DNA from: Anaeromassilibacillus sp. An200
GTDB taxonomy: Bacteria; Bacillota; Clostridia; Oscillospirales; Acutalibacteraceae
Direction: 5' to 3'
DNA length: 64,000 bases
Assembly: GCF_002160025.1 (NCBI RefSeq)
Contig: NZ_NFJU01000001.1
Span: 62,001-126,000, forward strand
Below the pieces are notes generated by a model. The model saw only the letters and a list, made by a program, of their open reading frames with translations, had not been told where the DNA came from and ran no database searches. This document shows positions 44,420 through 52,964 of this stretch, in pieces. Position numbers and translations under genes: made by a program. Every line of letters starts with the position of its first letter. Positions within the stretch are counted from its first letter, which is position 1.

Positions 44420-45190
44420 TTATACATAGCATGACGGCGATTGCGAGGCTTCTGCCAACTGGAAATGCACCTGTGAAAACTGCTGGGACAACTGCAGGCG
44501 CAGAGGTTCCAGTACCACTGCTTCCGTATGGAAATGCCCCGCGACTACAAGCGTAAGACCGGATTCCACCGCCGCCAGAAGTTCATGGTGCTTGGCTTCC
44601 CCGGTCACAAAGGCCTGAACGCCGCTTGTTTGAGGATCCGGCATGCAGAAGGCTCCCGCGCCGCTGCACAATCCAACGGTGCGCACAGGCGCGCTTCCTT
44701 TTGTAAACTCCACCCGCTCACAGCCAAGAGCATTCTTGACATGGAGAGCAAATTCCCGCGGCTCCATCGCGGCAGGCAGCTCACCGTATAAAGCTTCCGG
44801 CAGACCCGAAGGCAAATCGATGCTGAGCGGCCGTACATTGGCAAGTCCAAGATGTGCCGCCAAGCAGGTATTGACGCCGCCGGGCGCCAGATCCAGATTG
44901 GTATGCGCACAGATCGCCGCGATCGCGTGACGGGCCAGCAGCCACGGAGCGGAATCCGGCGTCAAACGTTTTAGGGGATCGAAAATCACAGGATGGTGGC
45001 TGACAATCAGCTGTGCACCGCAGGATGCCGCCTCACGCACAACATCCGGCGTAATGTCCAGCGCAAGGAGAACCGTTTGTACCTCTTCCTCTCCATTTCC
45101 GGCCAAAAGACCTGCGTTATCAAAGCTCATCGCGGTGGAAAACGGCGCCCATCCATCCAGGAATTCATAGATATTTTTTACTTTTGTCAT
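44420..45190 (-). CDS. Nif3-like dinuclear metal centre hexameric protein
   Basis: A 256-residue Nif3/YqfO family protein (GTP cyclohydrolase I type 2 in older annotations). The metal-binding histidines sit in LIVSHHPVIFDPLKR and AHTNLDLAPGGVN, with a later AGHFHTEAVVLEPL. It lacks the long inserted domain of Bacillus YqfO. The function remains unsettled. The start MTKVKNIYEFLDGW at 45190 overlaps the trmK stop by four bases (ATGA). Pairing with trmK is very common in Firmicutes. Confidence 0.92.
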   Translation of the reverse strand: MTKVKNIYEFLDGWAPFSTAMSFDNAGLLAGNGEEEVQTVLLALDITPDVVREAASCGAQLIVSHHPVIFDPLKRLTPDSAPWLLARHAIAAICAHTNLDLAPGGVNTCLAAHLGLANVRPLSIDLPSGLPEALYGELPAAMEPREFALHVKNALGCERVEFTKGSAPVRTVGLCSGAGAFCMPDPQTSGVQAFVTGEAKHHELLAAVESGLTLVVAGHFHTEAVVLEPLRLQLSQQFSQVHFQLAEASQSPSCYV

Positions 45191-45903
45191 GTTGCTGCAC
45201 TTCCTTCCCCGGCTTCCTGTTCCATAAAGCTGCAAATCATCTCCAAGGCTTCAGCCTGCGTGAGTGCTCCGGTATGGCGCATCCCATTTGCCTTTTTTCT
45301 TAAAGAAGAGGCGCGACCCGCCAGATAGGCTTTTCCCTCCTGTGTGGAACCGTTCACCAATCCCCGCTGCAAAAAGGATGGATCCTTCCCGCAGCGGGCA
45401 GCCTGTTCCGGATCGTACCAGACCAGCATCACGCTATATACATGCCCATCTTCCTGCACCGCATCCTCCCGGAACACACCGAATCCTTTCTCCAAGAGGA
45501 AAGCCCGCAAATCTTCCGCGGAGCTCATGGGCTGAAGAATCAAATGCTTCTGCGGATCGCGCAGCCAAGCGGCGCGATCCACCAAGCGGGCGATCAGCTC
45601 CCCACCCATTCCTGCAATCACAATATCATCCGCTTCCTGAGCGGACACCAGATCCAACCCATCCGAGAGACGGGCTGTTACCTGTTCTTCCACACTGTAC
45701 CGCTCAATATTTTGACGTGCGCTTTGCAGAGGACCTTCCCGCACATCCGCCGCGACAGCAGAGCGGATGACCCCGGTTTTCGCCAGCCAAACCGGAAGAT
45801 AGCCGTGATCGGTCCCAATATCGGCCAGCCGGCAGCCGGGACGCACCATCGCGGCGCAAAGCCCCAAACGGCTTCCGAGCTGAAATAAGGTTTTCTCTCT
45901 CAA
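45187..45903 (-). CDS. trmK: tRNA (adenine(22)-N1)-methyltransferase
   Basis: A 238-residue SAM-dependent enzyme that forms m1A22 in the tRNA D-loop region. The motif DIGTDHGYLPVWLA (about 28-41) is diagnostic for TrmK, followed by the catalytic-region IVIAGMGGELI. The start is TTG at 45903, placed by GGGAGGAAACGAT; no ATG lies nearby in frame. It is coupled to the Nif3 gene by ATGA overlap. A long palindrome lies just upstream, so expression may depend on how much transcription passes it. Confidence 0.93.
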   Translation of the reverse strand: MREKTLFQLGSRLGLCAAMVRPGCRLADIGTDHGYLPVWLAKTGVIRSAVAADVREGPLQSARQNIERYSVEEQVTARLSDGLDLVSAQEADDIVIAGMGGELIARLVDRAAWLRDPQKHLILQPMSSAEDLRAFLLEKGFGVFREDAVQEDGHVYSVMLVWYDPEQAARCGKDPSFLQRGLVNGSTQEGKAYLAGRASSLRKKANGMRHTGALTQAEALEMICSFMEQEAGEGSAAT

Positions 45904-45926
45904 ATCGTTTCCTCCCGGGCAATGAT

Positions 45927-45976
45927 AAGCGGGAAAGAGCCGTCCGGCAGCGCTGCCGGACGGCTCTTTCCCGCTT
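45927..45976. repeat. 50-bp perfect palindrome
   Basis: Two 25-bp arms (starting AAGCGGGAAAGAGCCGTCCG) are exact inverted repeats with no spacer between them. As RNA it folds into a very stable GC-rich hairpin. There is no T tract on either side, so it is not a standard terminator, though it probably works as a terminator-like or processing element between the DUF1858 gene and trmK. Confidence 0.85.
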
Positions 45977-46016
45977 CGGCATCTGTTTCAGACACCGCTT
46001 TTCCCATCCGCGCTTC

Positions 46017-46220
46017 TTATTTCTTTGCGAGATGGTCGTTCAGCTTTTGCAGCAATTCATCTACACTGACGCCATGCACCATGCAGGCCTGCTCCAGCGT
46101 TTCCCCGCGGGAAGCCGGACACCCCAGGCAGTGCATCCCCATCTCCAGGAAATAAGGAGCTGTTGTGGAGTCCAGTGTAAGGATATCGCCGATCAGTGTA
46201 TCTTTCGTAATGGCAGCCAT
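46017..46220 (-). CDS. DUF1858 domain protein
   Basis: A 67-residue protein that is a single DUF1858 domain, as found at the N-terminus of ScdA/RIC-type and hybrid-cluster-associated proteins. The central MHCLGCPASRGETLEQA holds the conserved CxxCP pair. Stand-alone versions are common in Clostridia; the role is unknown, but a link to redox or iron-sulfur chemistry is often suggested. GGAGGTTTCTGTCA precedes the ATG at 46220. Confidence 0.9.
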   Translation of the reverse strand: MAAITKDTLIGDILTLDSTTAPYFLEMGMHCLGCPASRGETLEQACMVHGVSVDELLQKLNDHLAKK

Positions 46221-46273
46221 TGACAGAAACCTCCAAATCGCCGCTCTCCAACAGGAGCGGATACTTTTTTACA

Positions 46274-46302
46274 ATTATAATACCCAAACCGTTTTTTTGC
46301 AA
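46274..46302 (-). promoter_or_regulatory. Promoter of the DUF1858-trmK unit
   Basis: Minus strand TTGCAA (46297-46302), 17-bp spacer, TATAAT (46274-46279). Confidence 0.75.
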
Positions 46303-46371
46303 TACCGGACAAACAGAAAAACATCCTGAGATTCCTTGAGCTTATCCACCCGGATATTTTCCTCACTCTCC

Positions 46372-46400
46372 TTGCAAAAACTGTCTGACCATGGTATAAT
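46372..46400 (+). promoter_or_regulatory. Promoter of the pheS-pheT T-box leader
   Basis: TTGCAA (46372-46377), 17-bp spacer, TATAAT (46395-46400). It is divergent from the DUF1858 promoter. Confidence 0.8.
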
Positions 46401-46406
46401 AATCGA

Positions 46407-46758
46407 TAACAAGCCGCATGCGGACGCTTCTCAAAAGTACATACAGCCGGTCGGCTGAAGAGTGTGTGCATAAAAAGTCCGCCGCAGGCATGATATAATC
46501 AATGCAAACACGGAGAAGAAGGAAGTACCTTTCCCCTACTGCCGGACAGAGAAGCGCGCCTTGGCTGGAAGCGCGCTGCGGCGAAGGAAAGAGAAGTTCC
46601 CTTTGGAGTGGTGCGGGGGAAGGGGAATCGCCCTGTGTAGTCCGCGACGGGTTGCCTCGTTACCGGCAGCAAAGGCGTATGTCTCTCAAGATGACGTGCG
46701 TAAATCAGGGTGGTACCGCGGAGAAGTATCTTCGCCCCTTTGGGGCGGAGATTTTTTT
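46407..46758 (+). promoter_or_regulatory. T-box riboswitch with a phenylalanine (UUC) specifier
   Basis: Stem I carries AGTA (46523-46526) opposite GAAG followed by codon TTC (46597-46599), so the specifier is phenylalanine. The T-box AGGGTGGTACCGCG lies at 46707-46720. The terminator is TCTTCGCCCC (46729-46738) / GGGGCGGAGA (46742-46751) with seven T. Uncharged tRNA-Phe should switch on pheS-pheT. It explains the 596-bp gap between the DUF1858 gene and pheS. Confidence 0.92.
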
Positions 46759-46816
46759 ATTTTGGCGCGCCTGTTCCCTGGCAGACCGCCGCAGAAATTT
46801 GGAAAGGATTGATTCC

Positions 46817-47836
46817 ATGAAGCAGGAGCTTGAAGCCATCCGCCAACGCGCTATTTCGGAGCTGGAGGCGGCAAAGGGACAGCAGGAACTGGAAACGCTG
46901 CGCGTAAAGTATCTGGGAAAAAAGGGCGAGGTCACCGCAATCCTGAAAAAAATGGGAAGCCTGTCCGCTGAGGAGCGTCCCGTGATCGGACAGCTCGCCA
47001 ATGAGGTGCGCACCATGATCGAGGATGAGATCACAAAGCGCGCGGCAGAGCTCAAAGAGGCCATTCTTCAGGAGCGGCTGAAAAATGAAGCGTTGGACGT
47101 CACGCTTCCGGGACGGCAGCGTCCTTTGGGAGCCAGCCATCCGCTGAGCATCGTGCTGGACGAGATCAAAGAGATCTTTGTTGGCATGGGCTTTGACATC
47201 GTGGACGGCCCCGAGGTGGAAACGGATTACTACAACTTCGAGGCTCTGAACATTCCGAAGAACCATCCTGCCCGCGATACGCAGGACACCTTCTATATTA
47301 ATGAAAACATTCTTCTGAGAACCCAGACCTCCCCGGTTCAGGTCCGCGTCATGGAAAAGCAGAAGCCGCCGATCCGTATCATCTCCCCCGGCCGTGTATA
47401 TCGCTCTGACGCTGTGGACGCAACGCACTCCCCTCTGTTCCATCAGATCGAGGGCCTTGTGGTGGCGGAGGGAATCACCTTTGCCGATCTGAAGGGAACG
47501 CTGGAAACATTCGTCAAGCGTCTGTACGGCGAGGACAGCGTTGTGCGGTTCCGTCCCCATCATTTCCCCTTCACGGAGCCCAGCGCAGAGGTCGATGTAC
47601 AGTGCTTCAACTGTCATGGCGAGGGCTGCCGTCTCTGCAAGGGAGAAGGCTGGATCGAAATCCTTGGCTGCGGCATGGTTCACCCGAAGGTATTGCAAAA
47701 CTGCGGCATTGATCCGGAAAAGTACAGCGGATTCGCTCTCGGCATGGGACTTGAGCGCGTGGTAATGCGCCGTTATAACATCGACGATCTGCGTCTCTTC
47801 TATGAGAACGACGTCCGCTTCCTCAAACAGTTTTAA
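46817..47836 (+). CDS. pheS: Phenylalanyl-tRNA synthetase alpha subunit
   Basis: Catalytic subunit of the heterotetrameric PheRS, 339 residues. The N-terminal coiled coil is at about 1-85. Class II motif 2 includes [20 protein letters not shown] and motif 3 is [17 protein letters not shown] Cys-rich insert [18 protein letters not shown] is seen, as in many PheS proteins. The start [12 protein letters not shown] at 46817 follows GGAAAGGATTGATTCC; the longer open frame upstream lies in the T-box leader and is not coding. pheT follows after 57 nt. Confidence 0.97.
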   Translation: MKQELEAIRQRAISELEAAKGQQELETLRVKYLGKKGEVTAILKKMGSLSAEERPVIGQLANEVRTMIEDEITKRAAELKEAILQERLKNEALDVTLPGRQRPLGASHPLSIVLDEIKEIFVGMGFDIVDGPEVETDYYNFEALNIPKNHPARDTQDTFYINENILLRTQTSPVQVRVMEKQKPPIRIISPGRVYRSDAVDATHSPLFHQIEGLVVAEGITFADLKGTLETFVKRLYGEDSVVRFRPHHFPFTEPSAEVDVQCFNCHGEGCRLCKGEGWIEILGCGMVHPKVLQNCGIDPEKYSGFALGMGLERVVMRRYNIDDLRLFYENDVRFLKQF

Positions 47837-47893
47837 GCAAAACGGGAAAGCTGGACATAACTGAGTATTGAGATGAAAGCGTGGTATTGAAAA

Positions 47894-50284
47894 ATGAACC
47901 TTTCCATGAGATGGTTAAATGAATTCACTCAGCCCGGCGAAATGCCCATGCGCACCTTTACTGAGGCAATGACCATGAGCGGCTCAAAGGTAGAGGGCTG
48001 GGAAACGGAAGGCACAGAGATCGAAAATGTGGTGGTGGCGAAAGTCGTTTCCATGGAACACCACCCCGACTCCGATCACCTCTGGATCTGTCAGGTGGAC
48101 ACAGGAGATGGACAGCCGATCCAGATTGTTACCGGCGCGCAGAACCTGAAACCCGGAGACGTGGTGCCCGCTGCTCTGCACAATTCCCTTTTGCCCGGCG
48201 GCAAAAAAATCAAAAAGGGCAAGCTTCGCGGTGTGGAAAGCAATGGTATGCTGTGCTCGCTCGGTGAGCTGGGGCTGACGACGCATGATTTTCCCAGTGC
48301 GGTGGAGGATGGCATTTTTGTGCTGACCGAGGAAGATGGATGCGATCTGACGCTCGGTAAGCCGATCTGTGAGGCCATCGGCCTGAACGACACCGTGGTG
48401 GAATTTGAGATCACCTCCAACCGCCCGGATTGCTTCTCTGTTATCGGATTGGCACGTGAGGCCGCCGCGACCTTTGACAAGCCCCTCTCTCTGCACACTC
48501 CCACTGTCAAAGCCGGGCACGGCTCGTCGGACGGGATGCTGGACGTTAAAATCGAAGCAACGGACCTCTGCTCCGTCTACTCGGCCCGTGTGGTCAAAAA
48601 TGTACGGGTCAAACCCTCTCCCCGTTGGCTGCGTGAGCGTCTGCGCGCGATGGGAGTCCGCCCAATCAACAATATTGTCGATATCACCAACTATGTGATG
48701 CTGGAATACGGACAGCCAATGCACGCCTTCGACCTTCGCTTTGTGGAAGGCGGGCAGATCCGCGTGCGCCGTGCCAAAGCCGGAGAAACCATCACCACGC
48801 TGGATGGTGTGGAGCGCACGCTGACAGAAAAGCAGATGGTCATTGCCGACGCGAAAAAGCCGATTGCAATCGCGGGCGTCATGGGCGGTGAATTCAGCGG
48901 CATTATGGACGATACGAACACCATTCTGTTTGAATCCGCCTGCTTTGACGGCGCTTCCGTCCGCACAACGGCCCGCGATCAGGGTATGCGTACCGAAGCT
49001 TCTTCCCGCTATGAAAAGGGACTGGATCCGAACAGCTGCCTGCCTGCTCTCGACCGCGCCTGCGAGCTTGTCGAACTACTGGACGCGGGCGATGTTCTTG
49101 ACGGTGTGCTGATGGACTCCCATTTCTCTTCGGATCGCCGCCGCATTCCCCTTGAGCATGACTGGATTAACCGTTTCCTCGGCATCTCCCTTTCCGAAGA
49201 GGAAATGAAAGCTATCCTTGCCAAACTGGACTGCACTTTTGACGGCAGCGATGTATTGGTTCCAACCTTCCGCCCTGATTTGGAGCACAAGGCCGATATC
49301 GCCGAAGAAATTGCCCGTTTTTACGGCTATAACAAGATTCAGTCCACCTCGATCCGCGGAAGCGCTCAGGGCAAATATACCGCGCGGCAGAAGTTCGATC
49401 GTACGATTATGCAGACGATGCGGGCGCTTGGGGCCAGTGAGATCATGACCTATTCCTTCATCAGCCCCAAATATTATGACAAAATTCTCATGCCTATGGA
49501 CAGCCCTCTGCGCAAGTCCATTGTGATTTCCAACCCGCTGGGTGAAGATACCAGCATCATGCGCACAACCATTCTGCCGTCCATGCTTGAGGTATTGGCA
49601 CGCAATTACAACAATCGCAATGCGGAAGCCTGCCTGTTTGAGCTTGGCCGTGAATATATTCCAACCACAGAAAACGAGCTGCCCATCGAGAAAAACACGC
49701 TGATTGTTGGCATGTACGGCGGCGGCTGCGATTTCTTCACAGTAAAAGGCATGGCGGAACAGCTTCTCGAAATCCTCTGTGTGAAAAACTGGGATATTGC
49801 TGCTTCCTCGGAAGAATCCAGCTATCATCCGGGGCGTTGTGCTATTCTGAGCGTTGATGGCAGCCGTATTGGCGTGCTTGGTGAGCTGCATCCCAAGGCT
49901 GCGGAAAATTACGGCATCAACGAACGTGTATTCTGCCTGACGCTGGATGTTGATCTGCTGTTCTCTTTGGCTGAACCAGAAAAGACATACACTTCTCTGC
50001 CGAAATTCCCTGCCGTTACACGCGATCTGGCTTTGATTTGCGATGATGCCATTTCGGTAGGAACACTGGAAAAAGCGATCGTCACCGGAGGCGGGGCTCT
50101 TGTTGAGAGCATCAAACTCTTCGACGTATACAAAGGCGAGCAGATTGAAAAAGGCAAAAAGAGTGTTGCGTTCAATATCGTGCTGCGTTCCAGAGAAAAT
50201 ACGCTGACGGACGAGCAGACAAATGCCGCCATGAAGAAAATTATGAAAGAGCTGGAAAAGACCGGAGCGGCCCTGCGTTCCTGA
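47894..50284 (+). CDS. pheT: Phenylalanyl-tRNA synthetase beta subunit
   Basis: A 796-residue subunit that binds tRNA-Phe and edits mischarged tyrosine. The order is N-terminal EMAP-type tRNA-binding fold (about 40-150), B3/4 editing domain (about 205-380), B5 DNA-binding-like domain (about 400-475), a catalytic-like core (about 480-680), and a C-terminal ferredoxin-fold anticodon-binding domain (about 705-795; FPAVTRDLALICDDAISV). The start at 47894 has only a weak ribosome site, so translation may partly depend on pheS. It has the usual length. Confidence 0.97.
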   Translation: MNLSMRWLNEFTQPGEMPMRTFTEAMTMSGSKVEGWETEGTEIENVVVAKVVSMEHHPDSDHLWICQVDTGDGQPIQIVTGAQNLKPGDVVPAALHNSLLPGGKKIKKGKLRGVESNGMLCSLGELGLTTHDFPSAVEDGIFVLTEEDGCDLTLGKPICEAIGLNDTVVEFEITSNRPDCFSVIGLAREAAATFDKPLSLHTPTVKAGHGSSDGMLDVKIEATDLCSVYSARVVKNVRVKPSPRWLRERLRAMGVRPINNIVDITNYVMLEYGQPMHAFDLRFVEGGQIRVRRAKAGETITTLDGVERTLTEKQMVIADAKKPIAIAGVMGGEFSGIMDDTNTILFESACFDGASVRTTARDQGMRTEASSRYEKGLDPNSCLPALDRACELVELLDAGDVLDGVLMDSHFSSDRRRIPLEHDWINRFLGISLSEEEMKAILAKLDCTFDGSDVLVPTFRPDLEHKADIAEEIARFYGYNKIQSTSIRGSAQGKYTARQKFDRTIMQTMRALGASEIMTYSFISPKYYDKILMPMDSPLRKSIVISNPLGEDTSIMRTTILPSMLEVLARNYNNRNAEACLFELGREYIPTTENELPIEKNTLIVGMYGGGCDFFTVKGMAEQLLEILCVKNWDIAASSEESSYHPGRCAILSVDGSRIGVLGELHPKAAENYGINERVFCLTLDVDLLFSLAEPEKTYTSLPKFPAVTRDLALICDDAISVGTLEKAIVTGGGALVESIKLFDVYKGEQIEKGKKSVAFNIVLRSRENTLTDEQTNAAMKKIMKELEKTGAALRS

Positions 50285-50324
50285 TCTCTCCGCTTGATTT
50301 TCCGCTTCGTTCACAATTTTCTCC

Positions 50325-50353
50325 TTGAATTTGAACAATCGATGTTGTATCAT
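50325..50353 (+). promoter_or_regulatory. Promoter of ireB
   Basis: TTGAAT (50325-50330), 17-bp spacer, TATCAT (50348-50353), about 65 nt upstream of the ireB start. Confidence 0.55.
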
Positions 50354-50417
50354 GTAAGCTAAAGTATTATTCCATCCTTTCGTTGTGACGTTGGCGGCAG
50401 TATTCGGAGGTGTTTCC

Positions 50418-50666
50418 ATGCTTGATAAGACCATGACCTTTGCCCTGGGCGACGATCGGGAGGATAACATTAAAAAAATCCTTACGGTCGTATATGACGC
50501 ATTACGGGAAAAGGGCTATAATCCCATCAATCAGATGGTTGGGTATATTCTTTCCGAGGATCCCACTTATATTACGACACACAACAGCGCACGCAGCCTG
50601 ATCCGCAAAATTGATCGCGATGAGCTGCTTCAGGTCCTCTTGAAATCTTATCTGGGTAACCCATAA
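50418..50666 (+). CDS. ireB: IreB family regulatory phosphoprotein (UPF0297)
   Basis: An 82-residue protein of the UPF0297/IreB family, which in Enterococcus is a substrate of the PASTA kinase IreK and tunes cephalosporin resistance. The family pattern [15 protein letters not shown], then [20 protein letters not shown], is complete. GGAGGTGTTTCC precedes the ATG at 50418. The usual partner yqgF (ruvX) does not follow here; the next gene encodes an unknown 97-residue protein. The kinase is not in the window, though an FHA-domain SEDS protein is. Confidence 0.93.
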   Translation: MLDKTMTFALGDDREDNIKKILTVVYDALREKGYNPINQMVGYILSEDPTYITTHNSARSLIRKIDRDELLQVLLKSYLGNP

Positions 50667-50881
50667 GACGAACACGCGGTTTTCCGCAGGAACCCTGTAA
50701 CAGCGGTATCGTTCCAACTATTCCTGCAAAAACTCACAACAGCGAATGGAACCCCATTTGAACCGATCCCTTGGTACGCGCAGTACGGCGCCGGCCCCTG
50801 GAGTTTCTCCACTGGCCGGCCGCCTTTTCTTCCAGGAAAACTTCTGCGCTGCCGGAGAGAAAAAGAAGGAGGAGAATCAGA

Positions 50882-51175
50882 ATGAATGCGAAACAGGAAT
50901 CCCCATTCCCGACCTACAAAGGGAAACCGCTCGTTCGCTGCGGCGATGTGATTTACTATGGGAGCATGAAGGATAAATATGTGGTGAAACTGGAGATCAA
51001 AAGCAAAAAAAAGGTGCAGGATCTTGAGGTCGCTGACCGTGTCACCATTCAACTTATGTATACAGACGCCAACATCCGCTCCCGCAAACAGATTGTGAAA
51101 TCGAGTGAAAAGAATGGACTGTATCTTGCCATGGACATTGCCGACGCTTGGTTAACCCGTGCATTGGGGGAATAA
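50882..51175 (+). CDS. Conserved-looking small protein of unknown function
   Basis: A 97-residue basic protein (MNAKQESPFPTYKGKPLVRC at the start, then GDVIYYGSMKDKYVVKLEIK). It reads as a small beta-rich domain followed by a C-terminal helix (LYLAMDIADAWLTRAL); there is no signal peptide or membrane segment. I do not recognise a family. A strong ribosome site AAGGAGGAGAATCAGA precedes the ATG at 50882, and a terminator follows, so it is very probably expressed. The 214-bp gap after ireB contains a GCCGGCC / GGCCGGC hairpin (50790-50820). Confidence 0.7.
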   Translation: MNAKQESPFPTYKGKPLVRCGDVIYYGSMKDKYVVKLEIKSKKKVQDLEVADRVTIQLMYTDANIRSRKQIVKSSEKNGLYLAMDIADAWLTRALGE

Positions 51176-51189
51176 CAGAATATATTCTT

Positions 51190-51221
51190 AAGCGGTCTTC
51201 TCAGTGGAAAGACCGCTTTTT
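51190..51221 (+). terminator. Terminator after the 97-residue gene
   Basis: AAGCGGTCTT / AAGACCGCTT, 10-bp stem, followed by TTT. Confidence 0.85.
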
Positions 51222-51233
51222 CTATTTTACGCA

Positions 51234-51288
51234 AAAATCCTCTTTTCCAAATGGCGCTACAATAGGCCATTTATGAAAAGAGGATTTT
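51234..51288 (-). terminator. Terminator of xylB
   Basis: AAAATCCTCTTTTC / GAAAAGAGGATTTT, a 14-bp outer stem with an inner AAATGGC / GCCATTT pairing, just past the xylB stop; T-rich on the minus strand. Confidence 0.7.
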
Positions 51289-51309
51289 CACATGGAAAAC
51301 TATTCCCGC

Positions 51310-52794
51310 TTAAACTGTTCTTTGATTTTCTCCATAGCACTGATTGAACACCGCTCGGAATGTGGCGTACCGTTCCTCATAAAACGCACTGCGCGCTGGA
51401 TCTGGATTGACACTCTTATCGGAAAAGTGAACACAGCACGACACCCCTTCCCGAAGAGATGTATAGACCCCGCTGCCAACTCCAGCTGTTATCGCTGCTC
51501 CTACACTCGCCTGATAAGAACGATTTTCTGTCAAACAAAGACTGCGTCCAAGAACCGTCGCCATCATTTGCATCCACACCGGGCTGCGGGTATATCCTCC
51601 CGAGACTACCATCCGTTCCTCAGGTGCACCCAGACGGTTCAATATCTCCATCATATCACGCATGGCAAAGCATATGCCTTCCATAGCAGCCCGCATATAA
51701 TGTGCACGGGTGCAGCTAATCGTCATTCCAAACATAAGCCCTCTCAGGGACTCGTCCATATGCGGAGAACGCTCCCCATTGAGATAAGGAAGAAAGACTG
51801 GCTGTACCGTTTCATCAAGCACGTCTTCCACCTCGTGATTGATCGTCTCCCAAGACTCTCCCGGATAAAACAAACCTGCCAAATATTGGAACGCTGTCCC
51901 GGCAGTCAGCATTGCGCCCAACTGGTACCAGCTATCCTGTTCCACATTGCAGAAAGTATGCGTATTCAAGGCGGGATTGATCCAAGGTTTTCTGGTGTTT
52001 AAAAAAAGCTGGCCGCCGCTGCCAACGGTGCAAGTCATCTCCTCCGGCACCAACACACCGTTTCCCAGAGCCTGCATGGGCTGATCCGCTCCCCCAAAGG
52101 AAACTGGCGTCCCTTTGGCAAGACCGATTTCCTTTGCGGCTGCGACAGTCACAGTTCCGCATAAATCACATGGCCCCGACACCGGAGATAGTACGGCGGG
52201 ATCCAAACCAATCCGTTCCAACATAGGAGACGACCAGCAGCGATGCTCTACATCAAATAAAAGCGTTGCAGAAGCATCCGTCCATTCTGTTCCAAGCTCC
52301 CCTGTCAAACGATAGCGCACATAATCCTTGGGAGAAAGAACATAGCGGATACGTTTAAATTCCTGAGGCTTATGTTTTTTGAGCCATAGCAGGGAGGTCA
52401 TCTGAAAACCCGAAAAAGCTGGATTCAAAATTCCCCATTCGATTAGCTCTTCACGGGAAACTACGTTTTTCTCTTCGCCTGCCCTCGCATCACAGTGAAG
52501 GATAGCCGGAGCTATTACATTTTTTTCCGCATCCAGAATAACCAACCCATGCATCTGTCCTGAAAAGCCAACACCCCGCACATCAGTCGCCAATACGTTG
52601 TGCTCTGTCAGAAGACGGTGCATTCCTCTGCATACTGCATTCCACCAATCTTCCGGGTCTTGCTCCGCCCAACCAGGGAAGCGGCTGAAAAACGGGTAGG
52701 AAACCGTTGCTCCATATGTAACGGATCCACCCACCGATGTAAGGGAAAGCTTTGCCCCAGAGGTTCCCAAATCGATACCAGCCAAATATTGCAT
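51310..52794 (-). CDS. xylB: Xylulokinase-like FGGY sugar kinase
   Basis: A 494-residue FGGY-family carbohydrate kinase. The first ATP loop is LAGIDLGTSGAKLSL; the substrate region GQMHGLVILD and DARAGEE fits xylulokinases; the second phosphate loop region is CTVGSGGQLF; and AMEGICFAMRDMMEIL with VVSGGYTRSPVWMQM completes the family pattern. It would phosphorylate D-xylulose for the pentose phosphate route, but FGGY specificities are easily misassigned and no xylA or transporter is adjacent. GGGAGGAAAATAGC precedes the ATG. It has its own promoter. Confidence 0.88.
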   Translation of the reverse strand: MQYLAGIDLGTSGAKLSLTSVGGSVTYGATVSYPFFSRFPGWAEQDPEDWWNAVCRGMHRLLTEHNVLATDVRGVGFSGQMHGLVILDAEKNVIAPAILHCDARAGEEKNVVSREELIEWGILNPAFSGFQMTSLLWLKKHKPQEFKRIRYVLSPKDYVRYRLTGELGTEWTDASATLLFDVEHRCWSSPMLERIGLDPAVLSPVSGPCDLCGTVTVAAAKEIGLAKGTPVSFGGADQPMQALGNGVLVPEEMTCTVGSGGQLFLNTRKPWINPALNTHTFCNVEQDSWYQLGAMLTAGTAFQYLAGLFYPGESWETINHEVEDVLDETVQPVFLPYLNGERSPHMDESLRGLMFGMTISCTRAHYMRAAMEGICFAMRDMMEILNRLGAPEERMVVSGGYTRSPVWMQMMATVLGRSLCLTENRSYQASVGAAITAGVGSGVYTSLREGVSCCVHFSDKSVNPDPARSAFYEERYATFRAVFNQCYGENQRTV

Positions 52795-52838
52795 GCTATT
52801 TTCCTCCCTGTCATCTTCGGATCGTCTTTTATTCTTTC

Positions 52839-52867
52839 ATCTTACATGCAAACATCATCTTTGACAA
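52839..52867 (-). promoter_or_regulatory. Promoter of xylB
   Basis: Minus strand TTGTCA (52862-52867), 17-bp spacer, TAAGAT (52839-52844). No clear XylR or cre operator was recognised. Confidence 0.55.
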
Positions 52868-52914
52868 GAGGTTTTGCAGAAAACATTAAAAATAGTTTAT
52901 AAAAATACATAAAA

Positions 52915-52949
52915 CCTGCCGCCCTTCAAAACAGTCGAAAGACGGCAGG
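52915..52949 (-). terminator. Probable terminator of the phosphoribosyltransferase-like gene
   Basis: CCTGCCG / CGGCAGG, 7-bp stem with a long loop, followed on the minus strand by TTTTAT. Confidence 0.55.
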
Positions 52950-52964
52950 CTGCAGGAAGCTGCA

